Assembly: GCA_039621445.1 (NCBI GenBank)
Contig: CP154955.1
Span: 55,061,341 to 55,125,340 of the forward strand
From: Euglena gracilis
Taxonomy: Eukaryota > Euglenida > Euglenophyceae > Euglenales
Length of the DNA: 64,000 nt
Direction of reading: 5' to 3'
Under the pieces are notes generated by a model, which had not been told where the DNA came from, searched no databases, and saw only the letters and a list, made by a program, of their open reading frames with translations. Position numbers and translations under genes: made by a program. Shown piece after piece: positions 22,963-33,711 of this stretch. Within the stretch, counting starts at the first letter, position 1. Every line of letters begins with the position of its first letter.

Positions 22963-23300
22963 CCACTCGGTTAATGCTGCCGATGGCGATACATACCGGC
23001 TTCCCACAGGTAGGGGACCCGGTTTGCTCCTTGCAGTATCTTTTCTCTCTGTTAAATGACCTTCACAATGTGGCTGCGCGGTGTCTGGACCGCTACTTCC
23101 TGATGCAGCAGCCACTTTGTCCCAAAGTCCCTTCCGGCCCTTGCTCGCCTGCTGGATTCCACCGCCGACTTTCAGCCCCATCCTTTTATCCGCTTGGCGA
23201 CCGTATACCCACTCGGTTCGTTTCGACACCCTCTTGCACTTGGTGCGCCAGTTGGTGGTGGACTTGCGCCCATCACACCCGCCTGTGATACTTGCTGGGG
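22963..23300 (+). pseudogene. Retroelement fragment continuing beyond the insertion
   Basis: Two overlapping + frames read protein-like: QYLFSLLNDLHNVAARCLDR (to about 23110) in one, and RFDTLLHLVRQLVVDLRPSH (about 23215-23300) in another, so a frameshift separates them. Position and composition fit the same element as 21.5-22.27 kb. No domain named. Confidence 0.35.
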
Positions 23301-23581
23301 ACGTACCCGAGAACCATCGGTGTAGAAACAATTTTTTCTCGGGGGGGGGGGGCGAGAACCTAGGCCAAAAGCAAAGTTAGCGCCGGCCATAAACAGAAAA
23401 ATTCCAAAAATAGCACCTTTTCAAAAATTTTCGGCACCGAAAAGCATAGTGGGCCGGCCTGTTTTTTTCTTGACGCTGTTTTTTTTTGTTTTTTTTTAAT
23501 TCTAACAATGTTTTTTTTTATAATAAAAAAAACACCCACTAGGTTTTGCATGTAAAATTTTTGAATGAACATTTTCTATAC

Positions 23582-23694
23582 ACAAATTGTGGCCGAGCCC
23601 AGATTTCAGCCTGAAAACATGTTCAGCCAGGGGGCCCCCGAAGGGGGCCCCCTGAACACGTTTTCAGGCTGAAATCTGGGCTCAGCCACAATTT
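23582..23694. repeat. Perfect-stem foldback with CTGAAAACGTGTTCAG
   Basis: Two arms of about 54 bases (CAAATTGTGGCCGAGCCCAG... and its inverse) meet at GGGGGCCCCCGAAGGGGGCC. A near-identical foldback is at 49,854-49,962. Each lies beside a copy of the same gene (MAKRTANF family). Confidence 0.85.
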
Positions 23695-23934
23695 GTTTAA
23701 AAACGTGTTCAGAGCCCGCCAAATGCCTGCCCTGAAATTCGTGGTCATGATTCACGCAAGGGTCAAAAACGCGAATTTGTGAAATTCGGACCCAAAAAAC
23801 GGCGCCCTCACTGAAAACGTGCCTGAACACAGATGCCTTCACTGAAAACGTGTCATTGCCACAAATGCCCTCACTGAAAACGTGTCACCCCCCCTTTTTC
23901 TTCTTTTTTTCTTTTTTCCCGCAGCCCTGCCAAT

Positions 23935-24300
23935 ATGGCCAAACGCACGGCAAACTTTGTGAATGGTCTTTTGCCACCACCCCCTAGGACGGAACTGTTC
24001 CTGGCTGCTCTCGCGGTATACCAGCAAGATGCCAAGAAGCCGAAGGTTGACCCCCTTCATGGCACCTTGCTGGAACAGGGCAACACAAAGAAAAAGTCCG
24101 GCTCCGTGGGTGCAGAGCTTGCTACTGTTGCCAACTGTTTGGAGTTCGCCAAACTGTGTCAACATCGGCAAGCCTCTTATCTTGAGCTGGATGCTTTCTT
24201 TGTTGCCTGGACGGGATGGGAGCTAGAACCCAGCCTGTTGTTCGATGAGGCGAGCGTCGCTCGGGCATTCCGCAAAATGGGGCTCGCCATGCTATTTACC
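23935..24300 (+). pseudogene. MAKRTANF-family gene, truncated copy
   Basis: An ATG at 23935 follows a strong 3' splice-site sequence (a pyrimidine run then CCCGCAG) by nine bases. About 120 codons follow, containing FVNGLLPPPPRTELFLAAL, ELATVANCLEFAKLCQHRQ and LDAFFVAWTGWELEPSLLFD. It is about 90% identical by eye to the minus-strand copy at 49.1-49.55 kb. After DEASV it lacks about 38 residues present there and goes straight to ARAFRK, then runs into CGTGGCGAGGGGGTCC repeats. No known domain in this part; the other copy continues into a PHD finger. Likely a non-functional duplicate carried with flanking repeats. Confidence 0.65.
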
Positions 24301-24480
24301 CCCCCCCTTCTTCCTAGCCGGACCCCCTCGCCACGCCACCCAACACATTTTTCATTCTGCAACCATGGCACACCCCTCCCTCCCCCCCATCCGAGACCCC
24401 CTCGCCACGCCATTTCCCCGCCATTTCCCCCCCCCCATTTGGACCCCCTCGCCACGTCGTACCAACCCCCCTATGTTGCC
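24300..24480. repeat. GGACCCCCTCGCCACG repeats (inverted copy of 27.05-27.29 kb)
   Basis: GACCCCCTCGCCACGCCA recurs three times, ending in CCACGTCGTACCAACCCCCC. The opposite-strand version lies at 27,050-27,290. The pair brackets 24.48-27.05 kb. Confidence 0.6.
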
Positions 24481-24830
24481 CATCGATAGCCCTTCTCGAG
24501 GGCTTTCAGCAGATGGCCTTAGATTTCAGCCGTGCTGCGTGGTATTCTATTTCAGAAATTCCCAAAATTTGACCAAATGGAAATTGTTGCACAAAATACC
24601 CCAATTTCTGGCCAAATACCCCCCGAAAAATGCTCAGATATGATTGATATGATTGCCACATGTCTAAAAACCATTTTGGACACTTTTTGGCACTTTTTAT
24701 TTTGGGTCCCCTGGACGCCGTCTTCCCGCCCGAACCGGCGTTCTGGACGCCGGTTCGGCGCAAAATTTTCTGCGCCGAACCGGCGTCCAGAACGCCGGTT
24801 CGGGCGTGAAGCCAGAGCCCCAATACACGG
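24475..24830. repeat. Dispersed 150-bp-period repeat with CGCCGGTTCGG ends, copy 1 (3' part)
   Basis: Begins with CTTCTCGAGGGCTTTCAGCA and runs through AAATTTGACCAAATGGAAAT to a terminal palindrome group (GAACCGGCGT, ACGCCGGTTCGG, GGGCGTGAAGCCAGAGCCCC). Longer copies are at 29.5-30.3, 30.3-31.0, 33.05-33.45 and 59.75-60.49 kb. Confidence 0.75.
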
Positions 24831-26022
24831 TTTCAATATGGGGGGGGGGCATGGTATTGCCGCCCGAAGGGCGGCTGGACGGTAGTGCAATTCCCAAAAA
24901 TATTCCTGCCCAAAAAGAGCAAAAATTTTCAAAAGAAATGGTTTGCTCTTTTAAGGGGGAGCACACGGCTGGCCGACGGTTGGCCGACGGCTCCCCCTAA
25001 AATATTGAACGTTAGAAGCCTAGTCAAGATACATGTGTTTCCTGTTTCCACCAAAGGACGGCGAGACGGTGGTGGAGATATTCACAAACAACAACCCCAA
25101 ATGGAGTGTTGGCAAGGGGATGGGGGGTCCTGAGGTCAGATTTTTTTTGCATTTTTTTTTGGCACTTTCTGCTGTACTGTCTCAACACCGGGGGGGGGTC
25201 CTGGGGTCCCAACTGTACTGCCAACCCCCCCTCAAAAATCGGGCAAAAGCCAGCGCCAAAGGCGCCGGAAATAATTTAAAAGACATTTTTTGGTCTAAAA
25301 AGGCCATTTTGGTTTCAAAATTTTCATCTGTCTCGGGGGGGGTTGGCACTAGGGGGGGGGGTCCCGAAAATCCCAACTGCACAGGGGGGGGGTCCCCAAA
25401 AAACCCCAACTGTACTGCCGTCGCCCCAATTGAAAAAACGAAGACTGATTTCCCCTCCAACCCATGAGTTTTGGGCTTGTTTGGCCGCCCGAAGGACGGC
25501 GAGACGGTAGCGATGCCCAATAGCAAAAATGCATCAAAGTTTAATGAAAAGTTGGGTTAATCTGAAAGAATTTTTTCACAACCTACAAAAAATTTTTTAG
25601 AGGGTAACTTTTTTTCGGGGGGGGGGCGAAAAATTTTTGAGTAAAAAAATTCTCGGGGGGGGGGGCACAGGTGGTGGTAGCAGCAAGTCCAAGCCTCCGT
25701 GGCGGCGTTTCTTCGGGGAGGCGGAGGGTTGCTTACCAGTTGTCGGGCCTCAGTTTGATTCAACGTCGCCGCACAGAATAACCGGTCGGTGTTGCGGACG
25801 CCAGCATGAGACGGGGCCCCGGAATATACCCAAGGGACGAGTGGGCCCAGGGTTCTTGGCATTGGTGTAGAAACTGGGGGGCCCAGGCGTCCTTGGTGGC
25901 CTCCCGGCAGGTCACATCGCAAGCCATAACGCCTTGGCGGTAGCCGAAAGAATATTGCTCTTGAACTCTCCCGGGCACTCAATTGTCGCTTCTCGCACGC
26001 TACGATTCGCCTCATCCTCTGA
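24831..26022. other. No confident gene
   Basis: Holds a CGGTTGGCCGACGG word pair at 24,970-24,990, also seen at 32.09 and 33.0 kb. G-run blocks carrying CCCAACTGTACTGCC lie at 25,170-25,425. GC-rich sequence from 25,660 leads into the retroelement-like ORF. Short frames on both strands show no domain. Confidence 0.35.
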
Positions 26023-27060
26023 TGGCATCTTCAGCCCAACCGCTGTGGCTGCAGCTATGAGTCGGAACCCGGCTGCCCATTCATGCCCCCGGACATTTCA
26101 CGACCTCTCCCGGGACCACACCCTGCCCTCGTGGCAACCGCTGTGGCTTTAACAGGGGTGGCCGCTGCTGGGCCGGCTGTTTTCACTCCTGTACCTTGTC
26201 CACCCGCAAGCACTGATCCTGGCAAACGTTACATGTGGGCCTTCCCGGTCTGTTTGCGCGCCCACGACAGCCGTGGCGCTGTGCCGATTCACCTCAACAA
26301 CATCCACCACGCACACCTGAGTTTGCTGAGAGGGGATTACCTACGGGACTTACAAGTGTGGTTCTGTCCATACTGTTGTAGGCTATCCCCGTTGCGGGGC
26401 TTATGCGGTGGCAACTCTTGTACCCTGGTTGACCGGGACGAACGGGTCGCCCGTCGCTCCTTGGCGATGTGTGCAGGTCCCTCGGGACCAGAACCCAGGG
26501 CCCCCCACGAGATTGCCATTGCACAGCCATTTGCTCCCTGCCCCGCAGTGACCCCGCTTGAGTCCACCTTGGACTCGAACTGTCCGGCGACGGAGCCCGA
26601 TATGACTGCCCTGTTTAGGCTGCAGTGCCCCTTGCTGCGACACACTCCCCGCGGTGCCAGGACGGCATTGGGTCATTGCTTGGCTGAATTGGTTCTGAAG
26701 GCAAACAGGCGAAAAAGGGTCTCCCAAGTGTTCCGACTCAAACCGTTCCCTCACTTTTGCCTGCGCGCGGACACCAGGGGTGGGGCCACGGAGCGAGCCC
26801 AACGCGTTGTGCGGGACCTGGTAACCAACCGGGCTCTCCGACTTCCCACCCTTCCAGTTGCCGTCATTTGGTCCGAGCTTGCTGACAGAGCTCGCATGAC
26901 CCGTAAACGGGAGCCCTCCCCGGATCCTGATATTGACCATCAGGACTCAGGTGGTTGCGACGAGCGTCTCCTGGGGTCCCTTCGGTCGCTCGTAGGCGCC
27001 TTCTCGAAAGCGGCGAAACGCCTGTTGAGCAAGGGAATCCACGACCCGCGGGGGGTTGGT
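26023..27060 (+). CDS. Retroelement-like ORF with zinc-finger spacing
   Basis: About 345 codons are open from a stop at 26020 (first ATG 26083). Visible features are FPVCLRAHDSRGAVPIHLNN, then IHHAH (a C..H....H..H pattern), then WFCPYCCRLSPLRGLCGGNS, a second Cys-rich knuckle. The C-terminal third is basic (LKANRRKRVSQVFR, then RMTRKREPSPDPDID). The order of Cys/His motif, spacer and FC-x2-C is like that in the 2A-bearing fragment at 21.9-22.1 kb, so the two may be related ORF N-termini. There is no reverse transcriptase or endonuclease motif, so it is truncated or split. It ends in CGTGGCGAGGGGGTCC repeats. Confidence 0.5.
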
Positions 27061-27290
27061 ACGCCGTGGCGAGGGGGTCCGAATAGGGGGGGGGGAGGGG
27101 GGTAAATGGCGTGGCGAGGGGGTCACCAGGGGGGAGGGAGGGGTGTACCATGGTCGCCAACAAAATTTTCCTTCAAAAAATCGCGAAAATCGCAGGTGGC
27201 ATGGCGAGGGGGTCCGGCTAGGGGGGAGGGGGTAAATGGCGTGGCGAGGCCCTTGGAGAGGGGGGGGGAGGGGTGTACCAACCCCCCGCG
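27050..27290. repeat. CGTGGCGAGGGGGTCC repeats
   Basis: Four or five copies of GGCGTGGCGAGGGGGTC separated by G-runs and GGTAAATGG or GGTGTACCA. They form an inverted pair with 24,300-24,480. Confidence 0.65.
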
Positions 27291-27384
27291 GTCGGAGGAC
27301 GTCTTGGCTGCCTTGAGGGGACTACACCCCACAGGAGCTGGTTTCCCTTGGACTGTCGCCGACCAGCGCCTTGAAACCGTGTTC

Positions 27385-27568
27385 AGTCCACAATGTACAC
27401 CGGCTGTGAAAACCGTGTTCAGTCCACGTGTACAGCGTGGAGTACACGTGGACGTCCACGTGTACACGTGGTGTACATGTGATCTAAACACGTGTACACC
27501 ATGGTGTACACGTGGACTGATCACGTGTACACCAGGTGTACACGTGATCAGTCCACATGTACACCACG
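27385..27568. repeat. GTGTACACGTGG palindrome array, copy 1
   Basis: Head-to-head units built from CACGTGTACACC, GGTGTACACGTGG, CACGTGTACAC and CAGTCCACGTGTAC fill about 180 bases. Further arrays at 28,494-28,545, 29,163-29,285 and 58,684-58,735 also lie beside pieces of the same gene family (MRLxNL), like this one. Confidence 0.8.
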
Positions 27569-28382
27569 GTGTACTGGGATTTGTTTTTATGACGAGATTG
27601 CTCAGCAATTTTTCGTCAACCGCCGACAATTTGGCTTGGTGGTTTTTCATTGTGGACACCACGCCTTCATAAGCCTTGCGACCGTCAAAGAGGCGGGGCT
27701 TGAAACTTTCAACCCCCAATTTTTTTAGGACCTCCGCTCTGTACGCAGTTGAAAACCCAAGGCACAGTACATTCCGATGCTGCACGTCCAAAATGCGTTT
27801 TTCCTCAACTGTACCAACCACTGAAATCAATTCCTCCTCGGTGAGCACTGTGTTGGATGGGTCCCCCTGTTATCCAACGGCTTTTCCACCCAATGCTTTG
27901 GTCAACAATGGCTTGAAGAATGCATTGAACTTTGGGAATTGAGAAACAGAAGATGGTACAATTGGGGCTGTGGTGCGGTCTGATACCTTGAACAAATATG
28001 CAAGGGAGTTGACATACGCACACGAAAATTGGCGCCAGCCTTTTCCGTTCGTGCTGCCACACAGACCTGTTGCTGCTCCGGAGTTGAATACAACTCCGTC
28101 GCATCAATGCACCACCGAGCCCATCCCAAAAAGCAATCGTCCAGCGAGTCGTGCTGTGCCCCATGGGCTGCGCAAACCCCCATGTAATCCAAAAAAACAA
28201 TTAAGGGCAGCAAGTCGGGCCCGGCGGTAGTCCATAGGCGGGGCGACGTCAGGGTTGGGTATTGGGCCGAGCAGGGTGTCCTCTTCCTCTGATGGAGTCA
28301 CCTTGTGCAAGGCCTCCACAAACTTCTCCACTGTGGGGGGCTGGGGCATCTGGCACTCAGCAAGGTTGCCCAGGCGCATCAT
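27565..28382 (-). pseudogene. MRLGNL-family gene, disrupted
   Basis: Read on the minus strand from two adjacent ATGs at 28382 and 28379: MMRLGNLAECQMPQPPTVEK, then an acidic stretch (VTPSEEEDTLLGPIPNPD) to about 28,210. One frame over, a long frame starts near 28,118 and reads NSLAYLFKVSDRTTAPIVPS and then FNAFFKPLLTKALGGKAVG. It meets a TAA at 27872-27870 and continues in the same frame as TVLTEEELISVVGTVEEKRI and FKPRLFDGRKAYEGVVSTMK to the GTGTACAC array. So there is at least one frame change and one in-frame stop. No domain recognised. A second copy of the start is at 58,540-58,612. Confidence 0.55.
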
Positions 28383-28493
28383 GGCGGAGGAAGACGCGAA
28401 GGGTTTTCTTATGCCGAACATAGAAACTACAAGGAGGAGAGGAGAAAATTTTTTTCAGAAAAACCATCATTGCGCTTGACCCGTTTTCACCCA

Positions 28494-28545
28494 GGTGTAC
28501 GTGTTGACGTCCACGTGTACACCTGGTGTACATGTGATCTAACGT
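28494..28545. repeat. GTGTACACGTGG palindrome array, copy 2
   Basis: CACGTGTACACCTGGTGTAC lies upstream of the minus-strand gene start at 28,382. It matches the array at the gene's other end. Confidence 0.75.
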
Positions 28546-28627
28546 GACCCCCCCTATATGGCACCCCCCCGGGAGCGTTTTGACCCCCCCTGGCGACAAT
28601 TAGGGGGGGGTGACAATTAGGGGGGGT

Positions 28628-28867
28628 TACCACCTCCCCCCCCTAATTGACCCCCCCCAAATTGACCAAACGCCCCGGGGAAAATTTTTTCGACCCCCCC
28701 CTAATTGACTGCCCGGGGGGATTCTGTGCCGAAGCACCCCCTAATTGACGGTCCCCCCCCCTAATTGACGCCCCCCCCCCCCCTAATTGAACCCCCACCC
28801 CTAATTGACCAAAAGGGGGGTCCCGTGGAGAGGTCCCACGGTCAATTAGGGGGGGGGGAGGTGGTAC
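28628..28867. mobile_element. TAATTGAC-tag foldback element, copy 2 (opposite orientation to copy 1)
   Basis: Ends TTACCACCTCCCCCCC and GGGGAGGTGGTA. Internal landmarks (GGATTCTGTGCCGAAGCACC and the CCGTGGAGAGGTCCCACGG hairpin) are in reverse order relative to 20.74 kb. Confidence 0.85.
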
Positions 28868-28900
28868 TCAATTTACCCTACATGTCCATGTGTCCATGGG

Positions 28901-29097
28901 TAACCCCCCCCCTACCACCCCCCCCCCCCTTTATTGTCCCCCCCCCTTTATTGTCCCTGGGCCCCGGCCGACGGGGGGTTTTTTTGGCCCGGCCAATGAA
29001 ATTCCTTTGGTACCCCTTTATTGTCCCCCCCCCTTTATTGTCCGGTCGGGCCTCCCGGGGGCAGGTCGGTGGGACAATAAAGGGGGGGGGGGTGGTA
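28901..29097. mobile_element. TTTATTGTC-tag foldback element
   Basis: Same body as the 21.06 kb element, but every tag reads TTTATTGTCC (three on the left half, and GGACAATAAAGG on the right). Ends TAACC plus C-run and G-run plus TGGTA. Confidence 0.85.
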
Positions 29098-29162
29098 ATT
29101 GTCGCCCCCCAAGGGGGGGGGGCGACTGTTAGGGGGGTGACAAATAGGGGGGGGGTCACGTT

Positions 29163-29285
29163 AAACACGTGTACACCATGGTGTACACGTGGACTGATCA
29201 CGTGTACACCAGGTGTACACGTGGACGCCAACATGTACACCACGGTGTACACAAGATCCCCCAAAGTGTACACGTGATCACCAAA
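29163..29285. repeat. GTGTACACGTGG palindrome array, copy 3
   Basis: CACGTGTACACCATGGTGTA and related units; more diverged at its right end (AAAGTGTACACGTGATC). Confidence 0.75.
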
Positions 29286-29399
29286 AACACCATATTTCAC
29301 GCGAATCACGTGGACTTGTAACTGTGAATAGAGGCCCGGCGCCTGCCCTGTTTTCGTGAGTGTGAACACGGTAAACAGGGCATATTTTCTGATACGAAA

Positions 29400-30275
29400 A
29401 CTGTGTCCAGAACGCCGGTTCGGACGTGAAGCCGTGTTCCAGAACGCCGGCGTTCAAGAACACAGCTTCACGAACCTGCGTTCTTGGAAACCATGGATTA
29501 GGGGCTCTGGCTTCACGCCCGAACCGGCGTTCAAGGAATCCAGGCCAATTTCGCCCTAAATACCCATTTTTCGAACATTTTGGAGCATTTTTGGGCTCCT
29601 TTTGGCGCATGGCCATGTCGATCGGCCGATTGAAGTTTTCACAGGTCTGGTGCCATGTTACCCATCAATCAAAAGCTCTTCTCAAGGGCTTTTGGCAGAT
29701 GGCCACAGGATTCAGCCATTATGCACACAGCGCTTATTTTCAGCGATCGTGCACTCCAAAATTTGACACCTTAGTTTGTGAAATCCCACACCTCAGGTGC
29801 CATACAGCATATCAATTGAAAGCTCTCGCCAAGACCTTTCATTTGGTACCCTCAGAACTCAGCTACACTGCAAAGCACTCTGAAAATCGGCGATTGCATT
29901 TTCCGACCCTGTTTGCAAAGTCGAAATTCCTATGTTTCACCAGCCATGTTGCCCATCGATCGAAAGCTCTCCTCGAGGGCTTTCAGCAGATGGCCTTAGA
30001 TTCCAGCCGTGCTGCATGGTATTCTATTTCAAAAATTCCCCAAATTTGACCAAATGGAAATTGTTGCACAAAATACCCCTATCTGGCCAAATACACCCCA
30101 AAAACTGCTCAGATGTGATTGCCACATGTCTACTAACAATTTTGAACACTTTTTGACACTTTTTATTTTCGGTCCCCTGGGCGTGGCCCGGAACCGGCGT
30201 ACGCCGGTTCGGCGCAAAAATTTCTGCGCCGAACCGGAACGCCGGTTCGGGCGTGAAGCCAGAGCCCCAATACAC
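29400..30275. repeat. Dispersed repeat, full copy: three 150-bp modules between CGCCGGTTCGG palindromes
   Basis: A word like ATCAATCGAAAGCTCTTCTC followed by AAGGGCTTTC recurs at about 29,655, 29,812 and 29,947. The spacing is near 150 bases, and each is followed by GGTACC or CAGATGGCC and a GTGATTTCACA-type segment. Both flanks have CCGGCGT/ACGCCGGTTCGG palindromes (29,410-29,530 and 30,190-30,260). Open frames across it are not conserved between copies. Confidence 0.8.
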
Positions 30276-30284
30276 GGTTTCAAT

Positions 30285-30990
30285 TCATGAAAATATGCCT
30301 GTTTTTCGTGAATAGGTATTCACGAAAAACAGGGCATATTTTCGTGAACACAAATTTTACTGAGATCAACCCCAAAAAACCTGTCAATCCCATCAATCAA
30401 AAGCTCTTCTCAAGGGCTTTTGACAGATGGCCACAGGATTCAGCAATAATGCACACAGCACTTATTTTCGGTGATCGTGTATTCCAAAATTCGACATCCT
30501 AATTTCTGAAGTCCCACACCTCAGGTGCCATACGACTTATCAATCGAAAGCTCTCCCCATGAGCTTTCATTTGGTACCCTCAGAACTCAGCCACACTGCA
30601 CAGCGCCCTAAAAATTGCCGATCGCAATGTTCCGACCCTTTTTGCAAATTCCAAAACCCACTGTTCACCTGCCATGTTTCCCCTTGATCGATGGCCCTTC
30701 TCGAGGGGTTTCAGCAGATGGCCTTAGATTTCAGCCGTGCTGCATGGTACTCTATTTTAGAAATTCCCCAAATTTGACCAAATGGAAAGTGTTGCACAAA
30801 ATACCCCAATTTCTGGCCAAAATACCCCCCAAAAACTGCTCAGATATGATTGCCACATGTCTAAAAAACATTTTGGACACTTTTTGGTACTTTTCATTTT
30901 GGGTCCCCTGGACGCCATCTTCCCGCCCGAACCAACCAGACAAGCGTTGGACGCCGGTTCGGGCATGAAGCCAGAGCCCCAATACACGGT
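30285..30990. repeat. Dispersed repeat, second full copy
   Basis: Modules at about 30,390, 30,538 and 30,687, ending at ACGCCGGTTCGGGCATGAAG (30,951-30,970). The left side has CCTGTTTTTCGTGAATAGG, with an inverse copy at 30,320-30,345. The same TTTTTTGTGAATAG word occurs at 31,120. Confidence 0.75.
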
Positions 30991-31428
30991 TTGGATTCTT
31001 CCCCCCAAAGGCGGCCTGTAGTGGCCGCAAATTCGCACCAACTTCCTCGGTTTCTGGGAGAGATAGAAGGCATTTTTCAATGACCCGCCGAAGCGTCTCA
31101 CCCATTGAAAATATGCCCTGTTTTTTGTGAATAGAAATTGGTCTGTAGAAATGGTGTCCAAATGAAACGAATCATACCCACATAGCACCGCTGACCCTGG
31201 AAAACGAGAAATGGGCGTTGGCCCAAGTAATTGGGGGGCACTTTGGGAGGGGGGACCAGGCGCCGAAGGCGCCCGGTCCCCCCCAAAGGCCCCCACAATG
31301 CTTGGCCTGACGCCGATATTCGCTTTAGAGCCTAACGAATAACGAATAATAATAATGAATAACGAATAACAGAGGGTCGGTATTTTATCCACATTGCTTG
31401 TGTTGTTCCTCGGTCTGTTCTTGCAAAA

Positions 31429-31690
31429 ATGGCGAAGAAAGCTGCAAACACCATGGACCGAATGTTGCCACTACCCCCGCTTGCGAACAGATCGGAATTT
31501 CTTTACTATATCGAGAACTGTGTCCCAGACGCCGGTTCGGGCGTGAAACCTGTGCCTGGGACGCCGGTTCGGGCTACCGCCCAAACCAGCGTCCCAGGCA
31601 CAAGTTTCACGCCCGAACCGGCGTCTGGGACACAGTTTTTGAAACCGCGGCTAGGGGGCTCCGGTTTCATGCCTGAACCGGCGGCTGAGC
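31429..31690 (+). pseudogene. Third MAKxxAN gene start running into CGCCGGTTCGG palindromes
   Basis: ATG at 31429 encodes MAKKAANTMDRMLPLPPLAN, which parallels the MAKRTANFVNGLLPPPP start at 23,935 and 49,546. After RSEFLYYIENCVP the frame passes into a palindrome set (GACGCCGGTTCGGGC and inverses) to 31,690. A related IENRVPEAGSGV stretch occurs at 59,715-59,755. Only the N-terminus is left. Confidence 0.5.
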
Positions 31691-32095
31691 AGGGCTGGAT
31701 AGAGGTAGAGGTAGAGGTCAAAGTCCTCTGCCTCTATCTGACCCACCTCTACCTCTACCTCTACCTCTATGTCACCTCTATGTCCATAAAATGTCATAAA
31801 CTGGCACCAAAAAGGGCCACAAAAGGCTCCAAATGCCTCAAATTTGGCAAATTAGCATCTCAACCCATCTTATTTAGGTTAGGAATGAGAAAAAATACTC
31901 CGGATGGGTGGTCTCAAAAATTGCCAGAAGAGATTTGGGACAAGAATGGCCAATTTCTAATTTTTTCCATAAAAATGCCTTCGTTCGGCATTAATTTTCT
32001 TTGTTAACCCACTTTCCTTAAAAATTTGACATTGAGGTGACATAGAGGGATAGTAGAGGTGACCTCTACCTCTACCTCTACCTCTACCTCTGGCT
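31690..32095. mobile_element. Element with CTCTACCTCTACC inverted ends
   Basis: AGAGGTAGAGGTAGAGGT at the left meets a CTCTACCTCTACC block and GTCACCTCTATGTCC inside. The right end has GAGGTGACATAGAGGG then AGAGGTGACCTCTACCTCTA. It thus folds on itself at both ends, around 250 bases of unique sequence without an ORF. It abuts a GGCTGGCCGACGG repeat at 32,092. Confidence 0.6.
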
Positions 32096-32149
32096 GGCCG
32101 ACGGCTGGCCGACGGCGTGACGGAAGCCGGGTCAGGTTGTCTATCTCAT

Positions 32150-32585
32150 ATGGTAGCAAATGCCTAATTTGGCGTGCCACTGCCAAATTTTAAGAGGCAA
32201 ATTCCTAATTTTGTGTGCCAATTCCTAATTTTGAGGAAGAATTCTGGGTGTTGGGTGAGGGTACCACCCCCCTCCCCCATATTGTCCCAACCACCTTCCC
32301 ACTGGGACCCCAAATGGACAATATGGGGGGGGGGACAATATGGGGGTACCAAAGGAAATTTCATTGGCCGAGCCAAAAAAACCCCCCGTCGGCCGGGCCG
32401 AGGGACAATATGGGGGGGGGACAATATGGGGGGGGGGTAAATGCGTAATTTTGGGTATAAACTCCTATTTTCGGGTGGTAAATGCACAATTTTGGGTGGC
32501 ATCAATGGCAAATGCATGTTTTGGGGTGAAAATAGCTCAATTTCAGCGCCTAATGCCTAAATTTGGTGTGCCGCTTCATGTTGGG
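32150..32585. repeat. AAATGCCTAATTTTGGGTG degenerate tandem repeat, split by an element
   Basis: Eight or so words of the form AAATGC-TAATTTTG-GGTG lie at 32,155-32,240 and again at 32,440-32,580. They are interrupted by the ATATTGTC element at 32,262-32,439. The interruption of a uniform repeat is good evidence that the element inserted. Confidence 0.65.
32262..32439. mobile_element. ATATTGTC-tag foldback element, copy 1
   Basis: Opens TACCACCCCCC then CATATTGTCCC and closes with GGACAATATGGGGGG twice, then GGTA. The body blocks (GGTACCAAAGGAAATTTCAT and CCCCCCGTCGGCCGGGCCGAGG) match the TTATTGTC family in reverse orientation, but every tag reads ATATTGTC. Confidence 0.85.
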
Positions 32586-33044
32586 TGTCAAAACTTCATT
32601 TCGGAGCTACTTTGGACAATTTTTAGTCACGCCTTGAAACCATTCCACACAAAATTTGAGCCTTTTTTCGTCATTATTTGGTAAATTTTGCCAGTTCGTT
32701 GAAATGGGACACCAGCCAAGTAATTGTTAGTCATTCGAATAATTTGAAGGCAAAAATTATTCACAGTGACTGTAGAATGACCCAAAAATAGGCTGAAATG
32801 GTCAAAATTGGTCAAAAAAGTCCAAAATTGGCAAAAAAAATTGACAAAACTTGACAAAAAATGGCTTCAAATGGGCAAAATGCAACCTTTACCAACAATG
32901 AACATGACCCTGAAGGGGGATTGACAGCAAAATGTTTCTGCATTGCAAGGCTGTGGTTCAGGTCATTTTAGGTCATTTTCCTGTGAGTCACACGGCTGGC
33001 CGACGGCTGGCCGACGGCTGGCCGACGGCGTGCTCCTCCTCTAT

Positions 33045-33450
33045 CCCTCTACCTCTATCCAGCCCTGGGCTGAGGAATCACGGCCAATTTCGCCCAAAAT
33101 ACCCATGTTTGGGGCAGTTTTGGGCTACTTTGGCCCAATGGGCCACTGGTCAAAAATGGCAGATTCCACACTTATGAAGCCATGTTACCCATTAATCGAA
33201 AGCTCTTCTCAAGGGCTTTCGACAGATGGCCACAGGATTCGGCCATAATGCACGCAGCGCTTATTTTCAACGATCGTGTATTCCAAAATTTGACATCCTA
33301 GATTGTCAAATCCCACAGGTCAGGTTGCATATTGCATGTCAAACGAAAGGTCTCGACAACACCTTTCGCTTGGTACCCACAGAACTCAGCGAGATTGCAA
33401 AGCGCCCTGAAAATCAGCGATTGCACTTTTCCGGTTTTGCGTGTGAGCTC
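33045..33450. repeat. Dispersed 150-bp-period repeat, partial copy
   Basis: Starts with GAGGAATCACGGCCAATTTC (also at 59,778), then modules at about 33,188 and 33,338. It ends without the terminal CGCCGGTTCGG palindromes. A triple GGCTGGCCGACGG lies just upstream (32,996-33,028). Confidence 0.7.
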
Positions 33451-33711
33451 AGGAACCCACCACGGTGGTGGGGCGAACCGAATCCACCGACCAGTGGCGC
33501 AGCCTACTGGATTTCCTGTTCCGCGGCGAAAGGCTATGTACAGAAGCGTTTGGTATGTATTGCAGCGTGGGGTGGGAGGCGTTAGTCCGTCGGGGTGAGG
33601 GACATCGTTTGTGCAGTGTCGCCTCGTGGTGTGTGCGGCGTGGGTGGGAGGTGGTGGGTAGGGGTGCCGGGGGCATGAAATTTTCAAGGCAAAAATGTTT
33701 TTTGTTTGACA

